DNA from: Thermoleophilia bacterium
GTDB lineage: Bacteria; Actinomycetota; Thermoleophilia; RBG-16-64-13
NCBI GenBank assembly: GCA_016929985.1
Contig: JAFGIH010000280.1
Coordinates: 1 to 18,571 of the forward strand
Direction of reading: 5' to 3'
DNA: 18,571 nt
Shown: one piece after another, positions 1 through 7,049 of the stretch
Numbering within the stretch: the stretch's first letter is position 1
Layout: every line of letters starts with the position of its first letter
Made by a program: the position numbers and the translations under genes
The notes under the pieces: generated by a model
What the model was told of the DNA's origin: nothing
What the model saw: only the letters and a program-made list of their open reading frames with translations
Database searches by the model: none

Positions 1-419
1 GCCTGCACGCGGGGCGGCACCGGCGGGACCGTTGCCTCGGCGGAGCCCCCATTGGGGGGAGCTGAGGCATCTGCCATGTCGAATGCGTAGGACCAGGCAA
101 GCTGATTCCCCGCGGGTCCCAGAGCCGCCAACGCGAACCTCGGCCGCCGGCTACTCGCTCCGGCACTCAGGCGGACCTGGCTGGAGCCGGCCGGGGCGAG
201 GGCCAGTGCGGGAACCCAACCGCCCTTCACGGGACCACCCGCCTGCAGCGCGGCGCGAAGGCTCAGCACAGGCTTCCCAGCGCGGGCTGCGAGGGCGGCG
301 GCCCTGACGGCTCGCTCGTACGCGTCTTTGGGATTGGTGTACTCGGCGATCAGGATGCCGGCTTCTTCCACCGACAGAGACCTGGTCGCAGCTCGTGTGG
401 CCTCTTGCAGTGTTGCCAT
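1..419 (-). CDS. Hypothetical protein, paralog of the 931-1599 gene (3' end cut by window edge)
   Basis: This minus-strand open frame begins at ATG 419 and runs off the left edge without a stop, giving 139 visible codons. The start is supported by GGAGG on the minus strand at 428-432, 8 nt upstream. The protein begins MATLQEATRAA and aligns with the N-terminus of the product of 931-1599. Both share an AEY block, an AV-x-AA-x(2)-A helix, a G-x(2)-V-x-S strand and a W-x-P-x-(L/I)-A-(L/I)-AP-x-G block. The visible C-terminal part becomes Pro/Ala-rich (PPNGG, PPVPP), perhaps a linker to a further domain. No enzyme motif, signal peptide or membrane segment is visible. An ECF-type promoter candidate (complement 460-486) precedes it. 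I do not recognise the family; the paralogy and start are seen, and the function is unknown. Confidence 0.72.
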   Translation of the reverse strand, partial: MATLQEATRAATRSLSVEEAGILIAEYTNPKDAYERAVRAAALAARAGKPVLSLRAALQAGGPVKGGWVPALALAPAGSSQVRLSAGASSRRPRFALAALGPAGNQLAWSYAFDMADASAPPNGGSAEATVPPVPPRVQ

Positions 420-459
420 CGTCGGTGCCTCCGATGGGGGAGAACCTTGCTAACTCGTG

Positions 460-486
460 TACGCCTGTCCGATCGAAGCTGTCACC
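460..486 (-). promoter_or_regulatory. ECF-type promoter candidate for the left-edge gene
   Basis: Read on the minus strand there is GGTGAC (486 to 481), a 17-bp spacer, then CGTA (463 to 460). It ends 40 bp before the ATG at 419. The same geometry recurs before five other genes in the window. The -35-like element carries GTGAC where the genes further right carry GTAAC, like the promoter of the paralog at 931. The motif is seen; promoter activity is inferred. Confidence 0.45.
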
Positions 487-872
487 GAGGGCGCCGGTCG
501 GCGGCGGTCAACGAGGGCGGTTGCCGGCTTCCGCTACGAGGCCACGCTGGGGCACATGGCGACGAGGCAGGTCGAGCCGAAGAGGCCCAGTACCCAGTGG
601 CACCAGGTGACGATGAGTCGACCCAGCGCAGTGTGAAAGGCCAGCCGTTCGGGAGTGAGTCCCATGCCGATTCCTTCCGTGGCCATTTCCCAATACGGCG
701 GAGGAAGCGGCGCGTTACCGAGAGAGGCGGCCCCGAAGACGGCAGCGACCGCTGCCGTCGCTGCGGGCGGGCAGCGTCGGAGGGCCCCGCAGGCACGACT
801 CGACTCGGGGCCTGACCCGGCGTTGGCGGGGTGGGGGTATGCGGCGGGCGAAGACCCTCGGCTCCGCATGCC

Positions 873-898
873 CGTGACAGATCAGCGGCCCGGGCGTA
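873..898 (+). promoter_or_regulatory. ECF-type promoter candidate for the 931 gene
   Basis: CGTGAC (873-878), a 16-bp spacer and CGTA (895-898) stand 32 bp before the ATG at 931. This is the weakest member of the six-promoter set, since the first base of the -35 element and the spacer length both differ. It resembles the promoter of its divergent paralog in using GTGAC. Confidence 0.38.
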
Positions 899-930
899 TT
901 CCTTGTGTTGGGCGCGAGAAGGAGGTGCCC

Positions 931-1599
931 ATGCCACCCATTGCGGACCTGCTTAGGGTAGGAGCCGTCACCGCGACGCGGGAAGAGGTCGAGCGCGGCA
1001 GGGCGGAGTACGCCAAGGCGGATACCCCGGCTCACCAGGCCGTCTCTGCCGCCTACCAGGCGCTGGCAGAGGGGCGCATGGTCGTATCCATCTCCCGAAT
1101 CCTCAGGGAAGCGGGCTGCCGGCCCGACAGCTGGCTGCCCAGGATTGCCATCGCCCCGTCCGGGGCGCGCGAGATACAAGTCGTGTACGAGCTACGTGGG
1201 GGCAACGGCGTCCGCACGCTGTTTGTGCCGACAGGACCGGCACATGGTACGGGTTGGGAGCCCGGATTTGGGAGCTGGCGGTACGAACATCCAGTGAACG
1301 ACTTGTTCAGACGAGGCCCGGATTTGGGCCCGTATCGGGCCAGCGCTCAAGCCCGAGCGCTCGTTCCTGAACCCCCTCCCCGGGTCAGGGCTCGACTCAA
1401 CCCCACCTTCAACCTTACCCTGGAGAACTATCTCACTCTCTGGGAAGCGGAGTGGATGGATGTCCAGGAACGATGGATGGTGGTCGCGGGTGATCCCGCC
1501 ATTCTGATGCCTCTGGCTGCGGGCAGCGACGTGGCCGTCGTGCTGGCGACCTGGGACCTCACCCCGCTGGAACAAGCCGTCCTTGCGGGAGGCTCCTAA
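931..1599 (+). CDS. Hypothetical protein, 222 aa, paralog of the left-edge gene
   Basis: Start ATG 931 is chosen because AAGGAGGT ends 4 nt upstream; the frame stays open further upstream but that extension has no ribosome binding site. The N-terminal 85 residues match the divergent left-edge protein (AEY block, AV-x-AA helix, W-x-P-x-I-A-I-AP-x-G block), so both share a small alpha/beta module. After this come a Trp/Gly-rich segment (residues about 103-123), a Pro/Arg-rich linker near residues 140-155, and a C-terminal part rich in Trp and Leu. The protein ends LAGGS, a di-glycine one residue from the C-terminus. No known family is recognised. It could be an adaptor, an effector-associated module or a modifier; the sequence does not decide. 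Confidence 0.75.
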   Translation: MPPIADLLRVGAVTATREEVERGRAEYAKADTPAHQAVSAAYQALAEGRMVVSISRILREAGCRPDSWLPRIAIAPSGAREIQVVYELRGGNGVRTLFVPTGPAHGTGWEPGFGSWRYEHPVNDLFRRGPDLGPYRASAQARALVPEPPPRVRARLNPTFNLTLENYLTLWEAEWMDVQERWMVVAGDPAILMPLAAGSDVAVVLATWDLTPLEQAVLAGGS

Positions 1600-1613
1600 G
1601 GCTGGCCGGGCAC

Positions 1614-1629
1614 GCCGGACACGTCCGGC
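1614..1629 (+). terminator. Stem-loop after the 931-1599 gene
   Basis: GCCGGA, loop CACG and TCCGGC form a perfect 6-bp G/C-rich stem 14 nt after the stop codon. A second hairpin, CACTG-ACTA-CAGTG (1632-1645), follows immediately. There is no T-run, so this would be a terminator without a U-tract, or the second repeat could be an operator for the downstream sigma cluster. Confidence 0.35.
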
Positions 1630-1712
1630 CACACTGACTACAGTGAGCAAAGGTCCGGCAGGGCGGGGCTGTTGCCGTGACCCGCCGGAGGCTTGAACAA
1701 GGGAAGCACGTC

Positions 1713-2561
1713 ATGAGAGCAGGCACCAGGCATGCCTGGGTCGAGTACGACCCGCTGATCGATGAGTTCTCCGTCCAGTTCGGCACCGCCGACGAGATCG
1801 ATGTCACCGAACTTCTAGAAGATCTCTTTCTTGGCTTTGACCATGCCGAGGAGGGGCGGCTCCTTTCCATCACCGCCCTGAGTCCTGGCCTCGGCAAGTC
1901 GCAGGACTGGCTGGAGGAGCTGGAGGTTGTTTTAGGCCCGACTCTCTGGAGGGCCTATGTCGAAGCAGAGTCCACGGCTACTCCAATCTGGGACAAGCAG
2001 TTCACGGTACCCAGAGAAGAGGAGGAGGCACTCAGAGAATCCGTGTGGGCGATGCTGCACCGGCAACTGCGCGTTCGCCTCCACGATCCCTTCCCGACGC
2101 CGGAGATCCCGAAGCGAGTCGACTGGCGCGAGCGAGTACGGGCCTGGGTCGGGGCCATGGTCGGTATGCTCACGCGCATTGAGGCTGAGGCCATTGCCCT
2201 GGGCTCGGATCCTGACGCCCTCGGCCAACTAGGGCGGGAGTCTCTTGACAGGTGGGTCGAATTCCCTGAGGAGATTGCAGCCTATGGATACGATCGGACA
2301 GGATTCGTTAGGTTCAGCGCTCCGGATTCCACCGGAGGTGTGGCGGGTTCTCTGGAGTTGACCCTCTTCTGTGAAGCCGATGAGCCAGTCCCTGTTCGCG
2401 TTGGCATCGCGCAGCCGTTGGGTCACGAAGGCGCGGCGGATATTGTGGTGCCGACGGATCGGGGCGAGGCGACCGTCCTAATCGAGATCCGACCTGCGCT
2501 TCCGATCGAGGAGATCGACAGAATCCGTCTGGTGGTCGGCCCCGCTGAGGCAGCCGACTAG
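1713..2561 (+). CDS. Hypothetical protein with DUF2283-like N-terminus, first gene of the sigma cluster
   Basis: I prefer ATG 1713 (282 aa), with AAGGGA about 8 nt upstream. GTG 1677, in the same frame, would add 12 residues but has a poorer binding site. Residues about 8-50 (YDPLIDEFSVQF, then DLFLGFDHAEEGRLLSI) resemble DUF2283, a short beta-hairpin domain of the pattern YD-x(2)-D...D-x-D-x-x-GR-x(2)-x-I. The middle is acidic and helical, with a Trp- and Arg-containing segment near residues 130-160. The C-terminal third alternates hydrophobic and charged residues and looks beta-rich. No membrane segment is visible. Its stop codon overlaps the GTG start of the sigma gene by one base, so the two are translationally coupled. 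That suggests a partner or anti-sigma-like regulator, which is inference only. Confidence 0.72.
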   Translation: MRAGTRHAWVEYDPLIDEFSVQFGTADEIDVTELLEDLFLGFDHAEEGRLLSITALSPGLGKSQDWLEELEVVLGPTLWRAYVEAESTATPIWDKQFTVPREEEEALRESVWAMLHRQLRVRLHDPFPTPEIPKRVDWRERVRAWVGAMVGMLTRIEAEAIALGSDPDALGQLGRESLDRWVEFPEEIAAYGYDRTGFVRFSAPDSTGGVAGSLELTLFCEADEPVPVRVGIAQPLGHEGAADIVVPTDRGEATVLIEIRPALPIEEIDRIRLVVGPAEAAD

Positions 2562-3622
2562 TGGAGTCGGCACGCGATGCCCGCTTCCACTGGAGGCGAT
2601 TCCTCGAGTATTGGGGAGGCAAGGCGCGCCGCACAGAACTGGAGCGGAGAGCGGCCGGCCACCTGGGTAGAGAGCTGGCAAAGCGGGGCTTCTCGTTGGG
2701 CGCTGCTGCCCTCAAACAGGAAGCAGAGGATCTGGTCGGTTGTCTACTTGCCAACGGGTCGGATGAGAACCGATCCCTCGGCCGGAACCTACTCCGGCTC
2801 CTGCCCCAGACCCCTGACGATGAGGAAGGCTATGAGGAACTGAGGCCTTACCTCCTCGTTTGCCTCAGCAACATGGTTCGCGGCAAACACGGTCGAGCCG
2901 CGCAGCTGGTCAATGGGGTCATCCACACCGTTTCGATTGACGCTATCAGGACCAGCGGTGGCGACATTCGGGATCCAGCACGGGGATTGCCCGGCGGCAG
3001 CGAGCTCGAGGAATCGGCCATCGACTGCATGGACCCGCGGTTCCGATGGCTCGGCCGCACGCGGTGCCACATCCTGATACTGCGAGTGGAGGGGGCAACC
3101 TACCGCGAGATCGGCGAGGAACTGGTGCCCAAGGCGGAGCCCGGCAGGGTGTTGAGGCAGCTGATGGGTCTGTATCAGTGGCTCGAGCGCTACGAGACCG
3201 AACGCGCCGCCGAGGAAGCCCGGGAGTTGCAGGAGCAGAGTCCCAGATCCCAGGTGCCAGAGAAAGGGACCGATCTCGTCTCCACCCGCAGGCGCTCGCG
3301 ACCGGAGTCGCGCTGGGCGCTTCACAAGGTGGCCCCTGATGTTGATCTGGACGAAGTACGGGGCGACGTCGCGGCCGAACTTCAGCGGACGGGGTGTGCG
3401 CGGGAACTCGCAGGACGATCCTCTGGGGCGCTCGCGCTGGCCACCGAGTACCTCGCCCACGCCGTGCGGACCGGCCATCCCTGGAAAGGGATCAGAGACT
3501 GTCTCGGCGCCGAGTTCGCCGGAGTCTCCCCGGGTGCACTCCGCACGCGCATAGACCGATTGAAGCTGAGTACGGGTTGCTTCAAAGGCTGGTTCGAACC
3601 GACCAGGGACGAGCCTCAGTAG
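2561..3622 (+). CDS. ECF-like sigma factor with C-terminal extension
   Basis: This 353-aa protein starts at GTG 2561, inside the previous stop codon (TAGTG). Residues about 50-115 (EAEDLVGCLL, later YLLVCLSNMVRGKHGR) have the layout of sigma-70 region 2. Residues about 165-212 (RCHILILRVEGATYREIGEEL, then GRVLRQLMGLYQWLERY) have that of the region 4 helix-turn-helix. An Arg/Ser/Gln-rich linker (about 222-250) leads to an extension (about 250-345) with the pattern GDVAAEL-x(3)-GCA-x-E-L. The extension reappears in the next gene. Typical ECF factors are near 180-200 residues, so the tail is an addition. Its likely role is to direct RNA polymerase to the GGTAAC-N17-CGTA promoters in this window, which is inference. 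The sigma call rests on motif layout alone; a divergent sigma-like DNA-binding protein is the alternative. Confidence 0.6.
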   Translation: MESARDARFHWRRFLEYWGGKARRTELERRAAGHLGRELAKRGFSLGAAALKQEAEDLVGCLLANGSDENRSLGRNLLRLLPQTPDDEEGYEELRPYLLVCLSNMVRGKHGRAAQLVNGVIHTVSIDAIRTSGGDIRDPARGLPGGSELEESAIDCMDPRFRWLGRTRCHILILRVEGATYREIGEELVPKAEPGRVLRQLMGLYQWLERYETERAAEEARELQEQSPRSQVPEKGTDLVSTRRRSRPESRWALHKVAPDVDLDEVRGDVAAELQRTGCARELAGRSSGALALATEYLAHAVRTGHPWKGIRDCLGAEFAGVSPGALRTRIDRLKLSTGCFKGWFEPTRDEPQ

Positions 3623-3711
3623 ACGATCCCGCCACCGGCGGATCGAGGGACAACGGCACGGCTAGAGTGCCGAAAAATGACCGGAGTGGGGTTAGGGGTA
3701 GGGCCGCAGTC

Positions 3712-4422
3712 GTGATCGGCGGGGATTTCGAGAACTGGGAGGACCTGATCGTCCGGGCGCGTGGCTTCGCCCCGGAATCCTGCTGGGACGCTCAGGTGGT
3801 GCAAGCGGTTGAGGCCATCAAAGACTACGACCGTCTGACGAGGCTTCGCCTCCAGGCGGCGAACCGTTGTATAGGCGGAGGCGACGCGGTAGTCCTGGTG
3901 CCCGAGATCCCCTGGCCCATCCTCGCCCCAATGATTGAACACGCGCTTCAGGCCGAGATACAGCGGCGGATCCGAGAGCGCCTGGCGTTGAACCCGGCGG
4001 GTATACCTGTGGAAGTCCACGCCGAATGGCGTGAGTTTCTAGACCTGGCCGCCGCCTTCAAACAGTTCGCCCAAGGTGCAGCCACCTACCGAGAGGTCGC
4101 AGCCGGTCGGCACGTTGGCAACGGACGCGTGGCGAAGCAGCTACTCAGGGCAGCGAGGATCCGTCGCGACATCGCGCTGCAGGATGTGGCAAGGGGTGTC
4201 GAGCCGAACGATGTATCGGGCGATATTGCCGAGGAACTGGAGGCGTGCGGGTGTGCTGCCGAGATCTGCGAGCGGGGGCTCCCGGGCGCGGACGAGCAGG
4301 CAGCGCGCTACATCACGGCAAGGCTCCTCGGACAGGGTGTGGCGGTCAACCTGGCGGAGGCGATGGACGCTCTCGCGCAGCAGGTCGAGTGCTTCCGCGT
4401 CTGGGGCGTGCTCCTGGGCTGA
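3712..4422 (+). CDS. Sigma-region-4-like paralog lacking region 2
   Basis: Start GTG 3712 (236 aa) has GTAGGG about 8 nt upstream; GTG 3667 would add 15 residues. Residues about 120-152 (GAATYREVAAG, then GNGRVAKQLLRAARIRRD) align with the region-4-like helix-turn-helix of the preceding sigma factor (GATYREIGEEL, then GRVLRQLMGLYQW). Residues about 155-235 (DVSGDIAEELEACGCAAEI) align with its C-terminal extension. The N-terminal 110 residues differ and show no region 2 signature, so it should not melt promoters by itself. It could be an accessory DNA-binding regulator or a competitor or antagonist of the sigma factor. The gap of 89 bp after the sigma gene, on the same strand, fits co-transcription. 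Homology between the two genes is seen in the sequence; the regulatory role is inferred. Confidence 0.68.
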   Translation: MIGGDFENWEDLIVRARGFAPESCWDAQVVQAVEAIKDYDRLTRLRLQAANRCIGGGDAVVLVPEIPWPILAPMIEHALQAEIQRRIRERLALNPAGIPVEVHAEWREFLDLAAAFKQFAQGAATYREVAAGRHVGNGRVAKQLLRAARIRRDIALQDVARGVEPNDVSGDIAEELEACGCAAEICERGLPGADEQAARYITARLLGQGVAVNLAEAMDALAQQVECFRVWGVLLG

Positions 4423-4438
4423 TGGCGCCCACCTGAAC

Positions 4439-4456
4439 GACGCCCGGCGCGGCGTC
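4439..4456 (+). terminator. Stem-loop closing the sigma cluster
   Basis: GACGCC, loop CGGCGC and GGCGTC form a perfect 6-bp stem 16 nt after the stop at 4422 and 4 nt before the next promoter candidate. It is followed by CTTC rather than a T-run. The placement between a convincing gene end and a promoter supports termination. Confidence 0.42.
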
Positions 4457-4460
4457 CTTC

Positions 4461-4487
4461 GGTAACAGCACCGTCCCGCAGACCGTA
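4461..4487 (+). promoter_or_regulatory. ECF-type promoter candidate for the HerA-like ATPase gene
   Basis: GGTAAC (4461-4466), a 17-bp spacer and CGTA (4484-4487, continuing CATG) lie 55 bp before the GTG at 4543. This is one of the two best copies of the motif, identical in both boxes to the one before the E2 gene at 9670. Confidence 0.55.
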
Positions 4488-4495
4488 CATGGGGA

Positions 4496-4520
4496 GCAGG
4501 GGCGTCTGTCTGTCCCCTGC
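4496..4520 (+). promoter_or_regulatory. 5'-leader stem-loop of the ATPase gene
   Basis: GCAGGGG (4496-4502) pairs with CCCCTGC (4514-4520), a perfect 7-bp stem with an 11-nt loop. If transcription starts 6-10 bp after the CGTA box, the hairpin forms the very 5' end of the mRNA, ahead of the GGAGG at 4533. An mRNA-stabilising or translation-control element is possible. Confidence 0.4.
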
Positions 4521-4542
4521 CCTACGCCCCTTGGAGGCAGCG

Positions 4543-6870
4543 GTGCCCGCCGACCTGATCCCGGTTCACACCCTTCCCTGGCAGGAACCCGGGGTTGGGG
4601 ACATCCATCCATCGGCCGAGGAAGTGAGCTTTGCCGCCCTGCGCCTCGTTGCAGCCGACTGGTGGCAGATCGATTCGCTCGCCGATGTGACAGCGCAGAT
4701 CAGCCGCTTCGCCGGCATCGCTGAGATAGCGGCCGTCCCGGGTCGTGTGGTGGTGTTCACCGATATCGTGGCGGGCCGGACCGACGGCCCACCTCTCGAG
4801 GTGCATCTGGGGATGGGGTGCTTCGGAGCCGTCGGCGCGACTGCCGGGCAGGTCAGGGAACTGGCGCGGGTCGCCAGGACGGTGCTGCAGGTGCCCCCGG
4901 CCATCTACGCCGCTGCGTTCGTCGACCCCCTTCCTCTCTTCACCGAAACGGGTCCGGATTGCGCCCTCATCTGCCAATCGGTGGTCCAGCTGGCCGATGA
5001 GGAGGCGCGCGCCGAGTGCATATCTCGCTTCGACCATCACAGCGACCCATGGGTCCAGCTGGCGGACACCCTGATCGGCTTCGGCGCTCGCATCCGTCTC
5101 CGTACGACGCTGCTCGCCGCCGAGCTGTCGGATGCCGATCAGCTCTATCTGAACGAGCAGCTGCGAGAGGCCGATGTCATCGCCGAGCGGGCCGGCGAGC
5201 GGTCGACCTTGGCGACCCGAGCAGGGAGGCTCGCCGCCACCCTGGTGGATGTGGCCGAATCCTTCTCCACGCCGGTCTTCAGGATGGAGGTGGCGCTGGC
5301 GGCGGCATCTCCGATGAACGACCTCTTTCTGCGGGCTGTAGCCTCGGCAATCACCGACGAGCGTGATGTGGATCGGACTCAGCATCATCCGGGTAGGGCC
5401 GATCCGCTGGTGTCGTACAGGCGCCGGCTCGTGGGTGGCTATGAGATCGAACGGCCCGGGCCGTCCCTTCTCGAGGCTCTTGGCAAGGGGGTGCCTCTCC
5501 ATGGGGGGATGCGTGATGGGCGCCTCAGGGACTTGGCCTCCCTGACCGAGGTGGCCTTCGCCTGCCACTGGCCGGTGCCTGCAGGCGCTCCCCTGCCGGG
5601 CGTTGCCACCCATTCGGCCCGTCAGATGGCGCCGCTTGAGCCGGTGCTGGTCGGCCCGGTCATTGGGGAGGACGCCGACGGTCGGCCGGCGCGCATACCC
5701 GAAGACCGTGGGCACATCCATGCTTCGGGAGTTACGGGTACCGGCAAGAGCACGCTCCTCGTAGGCCTCACCAAGGCGGATCTGGACGACAAGACGCAGT
5801 TCGTGGCCATTGACCCGCACAGTCACTACGGGCAGTTGGCTCTCGCCGAGGCGCGCGTTCGGCGAGTTGGTGTGGCCCACCTGCATCCGGACGATCCCAA
5901 GAGGACGCGGATCAAGCTTCTTGAAGGAGCGAGCCGTGCGGGGGTCACCAACCCCGCAGAACTGGATGCCTCCGTATCGCGCATCATTGAGGCCGTCACT
6001 TCGCACCTTCCGCCCCTGTATACCGGTCCGGTGTTCGAAAGCACCTCGCGTGCTGGGATCCTTGTGTTGATCTACGCTCGACCGCCTCGACCCATCCTCG
6101 ATTTGGCCAGGCTGCTCTCGGACGCCGACTTCGTGAGCGAGGTGCTGGAGCACAACGATGCGCCCGACTGGGCCAAGGTTCAGGTCGAGGCCGCCGTCAA
6201 CCGCCCCGACCGGGGCGAGATGGTGGGCTACGTGTCTTCGAAGTACCTGAAGCTCTTCACGGGTGGGCTGGAGCGGGTCATTGAGGGGCCGGACGCCGAG
6301 GGAAGCACCATTCGAGACCTGATCGACGGCGGACGTTCGCTGGTGGTGACCGCCGACAAAGGTCGGCTGGGAGGACTCGGAGCGTCCTTCCTCGGGCACA
6401 TCGTTCTGGCGGGGGTGATCGACGCAGCGCTACGTCGTCCACCGAATCAGCGGCCTCCCCTGCACGTCTACGTCGATGAGATCCATGCCTTCCCGGCGGT
6501 CAACCTCGAGCGCGGCTTCGCCGAGGGCCGCAAGTTCGGGCTGCGGATCACCGCCGCACATCAGCATCTGTCCCAACTGAGCCCGAGCCTGCAGGACTGT
6601 CTGTTGGGCAATGCCACCACGCGCGTCGTGTTCCGCAGCACCCCCGAAGACGCAGCTCGCCTGGCTCCCCTGATCGACGTGCCCCCCACCGACATTGCCC
6701 GACTGCCCAACCTCCGCGCCTACGTGCACCACGCCGGCGGGCACCCCTACAGCGTGCGGCTGGAGCCGCCACCCCGCCTCGAGGCAGAGGTGTACGACCT
6801 TGATGTCGAGACGCGCTCCGCCCCGAAGAGCCAGCGCCGACGTTCGGCCGGGGTGGCGGTGGAGGGGTGA
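4543..6870 (+). CDS. HerA/VirD4-type ATPase
   Basis: Start GTG 4543 (775 aa) is chosen because GGAGG at 4533-4537 sits 5 nt upstream; the frame could also open at ATG 4489 without a good site. The C-terminal half is a RecA-fold motor: Walker A GVTGTGKST at residues 396-404, an AIDPHSHYG segment shortly after, Walker B LHVYVDEIHAF with D645/E646, then TAAHQHLSQL from residue 670 and TTRVVFR near 695. This order is that of HerA, VirD4/TraD and related conjugation ATPases, which form hexameric DNA or protein pumps. The N-terminal 370 residues are soluble and divergent, with no signal peptide or membrane segment, unlike canonical VirD4, which carries its own anchor. The membrane protein at 7042 may supply one. 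Substrate, DNA or protein, cannot be told from the sequence. Confidence 0.88.
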   Translation: MPADLIPVHTLPWQEPGVGDIHPSAEEVSFAALRLVAADWWQIDSLADVTAQISRFAGIAEIAAVPGRVVVFTDIVAGRTDGPPLEVHLGMGCFGAVGATAGQVRELARVARTVLQVPPAIYAAAFVDPLPLFTETGPDCALICQSVVQLADEEARAECISRFDHHSDPWVQLADTLIGFGARIRLRTTLLAAELSDADQLYLNEQLREADVIAERAGERSTLATRAGRLAATLVDVAESFSTPVFRMEVALAAASPMNDLFLRAVASAITDERDVDRTQHHPGRADPLVSYRRRLVGGYEIERPGPSLLEALGKGVPLHGGMRDGRLRDLASLTEVAFACHWPVPAGAPLPGVATHSARQMAPLEPVLVGPVIGEDADGRPARIPEDRGHIHASGVTGTGKSTLLVGLTKADLDDKTQFVAIDPHSHYGQLALAEARVRRVGVAHLHPDDPKRTRIKLLEGASRAGVTNPAELDASVSRIIEAVTSHLPPLYTGPVFESTSRAGILVLIYARPPRPILDLARLLSDADFVSEVLEHNDAPDWAKVQVEAAVNRPDRGEMVGYVSSKYLKLFTGGLERVIEGPDAEGSTIRDLIDGGRSLVVTADKGRLGGLGASFLGHIVLAGVIDAALRRPPNQRPPLHVYVDEIHAFPAVNLERGFAEGRKFGLRITAAHQHLSQLSPSLQDCLLGNATTRVVFRSTPEDAARLAPLIDVPPTDIARLPNLRAYVHHAGGHPYSVRLEPPPRLEAEVYDLDVETRSAPKSQRRRSAGVAVEG

Positions 6871-7049
6871 TGTCGCAGCCGGGGGCGGAAGGCATAGCCA
6901 CTGTGATCGGCGAGGGCCGGAAGATGTCGAGACAAGGCCACCTGCGCCATCCCGGCGGGAAGGGGTCGCCCACCGCAGGAGTGCTCCGCCGATGGGCTTT
7001 AGCCCCATGCCTTCGAGGCCCACGGCAGGGGGTCCTCGGTGATGGCTGA
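6870..7049 (+). CDS. Possible small coupled ORF, 59 aa
   Basis: ATG 6870 overlaps the stop of the ATPase gene (TGATG), with GGAGG at 6861-6865 upstream. The frame ends at 7049, 8 bp inside the next gene. The product is Gly/Arg/Pro-rich with no recognisable domain (begins MSQPGAEGIATVIGEG). Third-position G+C is about 70 percent. The junctions look like those of a real coupled gene, but the composition is equally what random high-GC sequence gives. It may simply carry ribosomes to the 7042 start. Confidence 0.25.
   Translation: MSQPGAEGIATVIGEGRKMSRQGHLRHPGGKGSPTAGVLRRWALAPCLRGPRQGVLGDG

Larger units (their letters stand above)
420..930. other. Divergent intergenic region, 511 bp
   Basis: This gap separates two divergent paralogous genes and holds an outward-facing promoter candidate near each end. 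I see no convincing gene in the middle. The only coding-like stretch is a minus-strand frame at 665 to 534 (43 codons), starting MGLTPERLAFH. It has a hydrophobic segment (LIVTWCHWVLGLFG) and AAGGAA about 6 nt before its ATG. Competing frames there have similar third-position composition, so I leave it as a possibility only. Confidence 0.5.

Noticed and set aside
534..665. Possible 43-codon minus-strand membrane peptide in the divergent gap
   Set aside because: It has an AAGGAA and a hydrophobic stretch, but third-position composition does not separate it from overlapping frames, so it is not listed as a gene.
655..930. Upstream in-frame extension of the 931 gene to ATG 655
   Set aside because: It has no binding site, an Ala/Arg/Gly-rich composition, and it would place the promoter candidate and the strong AAGGAGGT inside the gene.
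3394..3711. Upstream extension of the region-4-like paralog to ATG 3394
   Set aside because: It would overlap the sigma gene by over 200 bp, and the added Arg/Pro-rich residues are an out-of-frame reading of that gene.
4522..6399. Long minus-strand open frame (625 codons) opposite the ATPase
   Set aside because: It is antisense to a gene with Walker A and B motifs and a good ribosome binding site. Its product is a low-complexity Arg/Gly/His-rich sequence with no motif.
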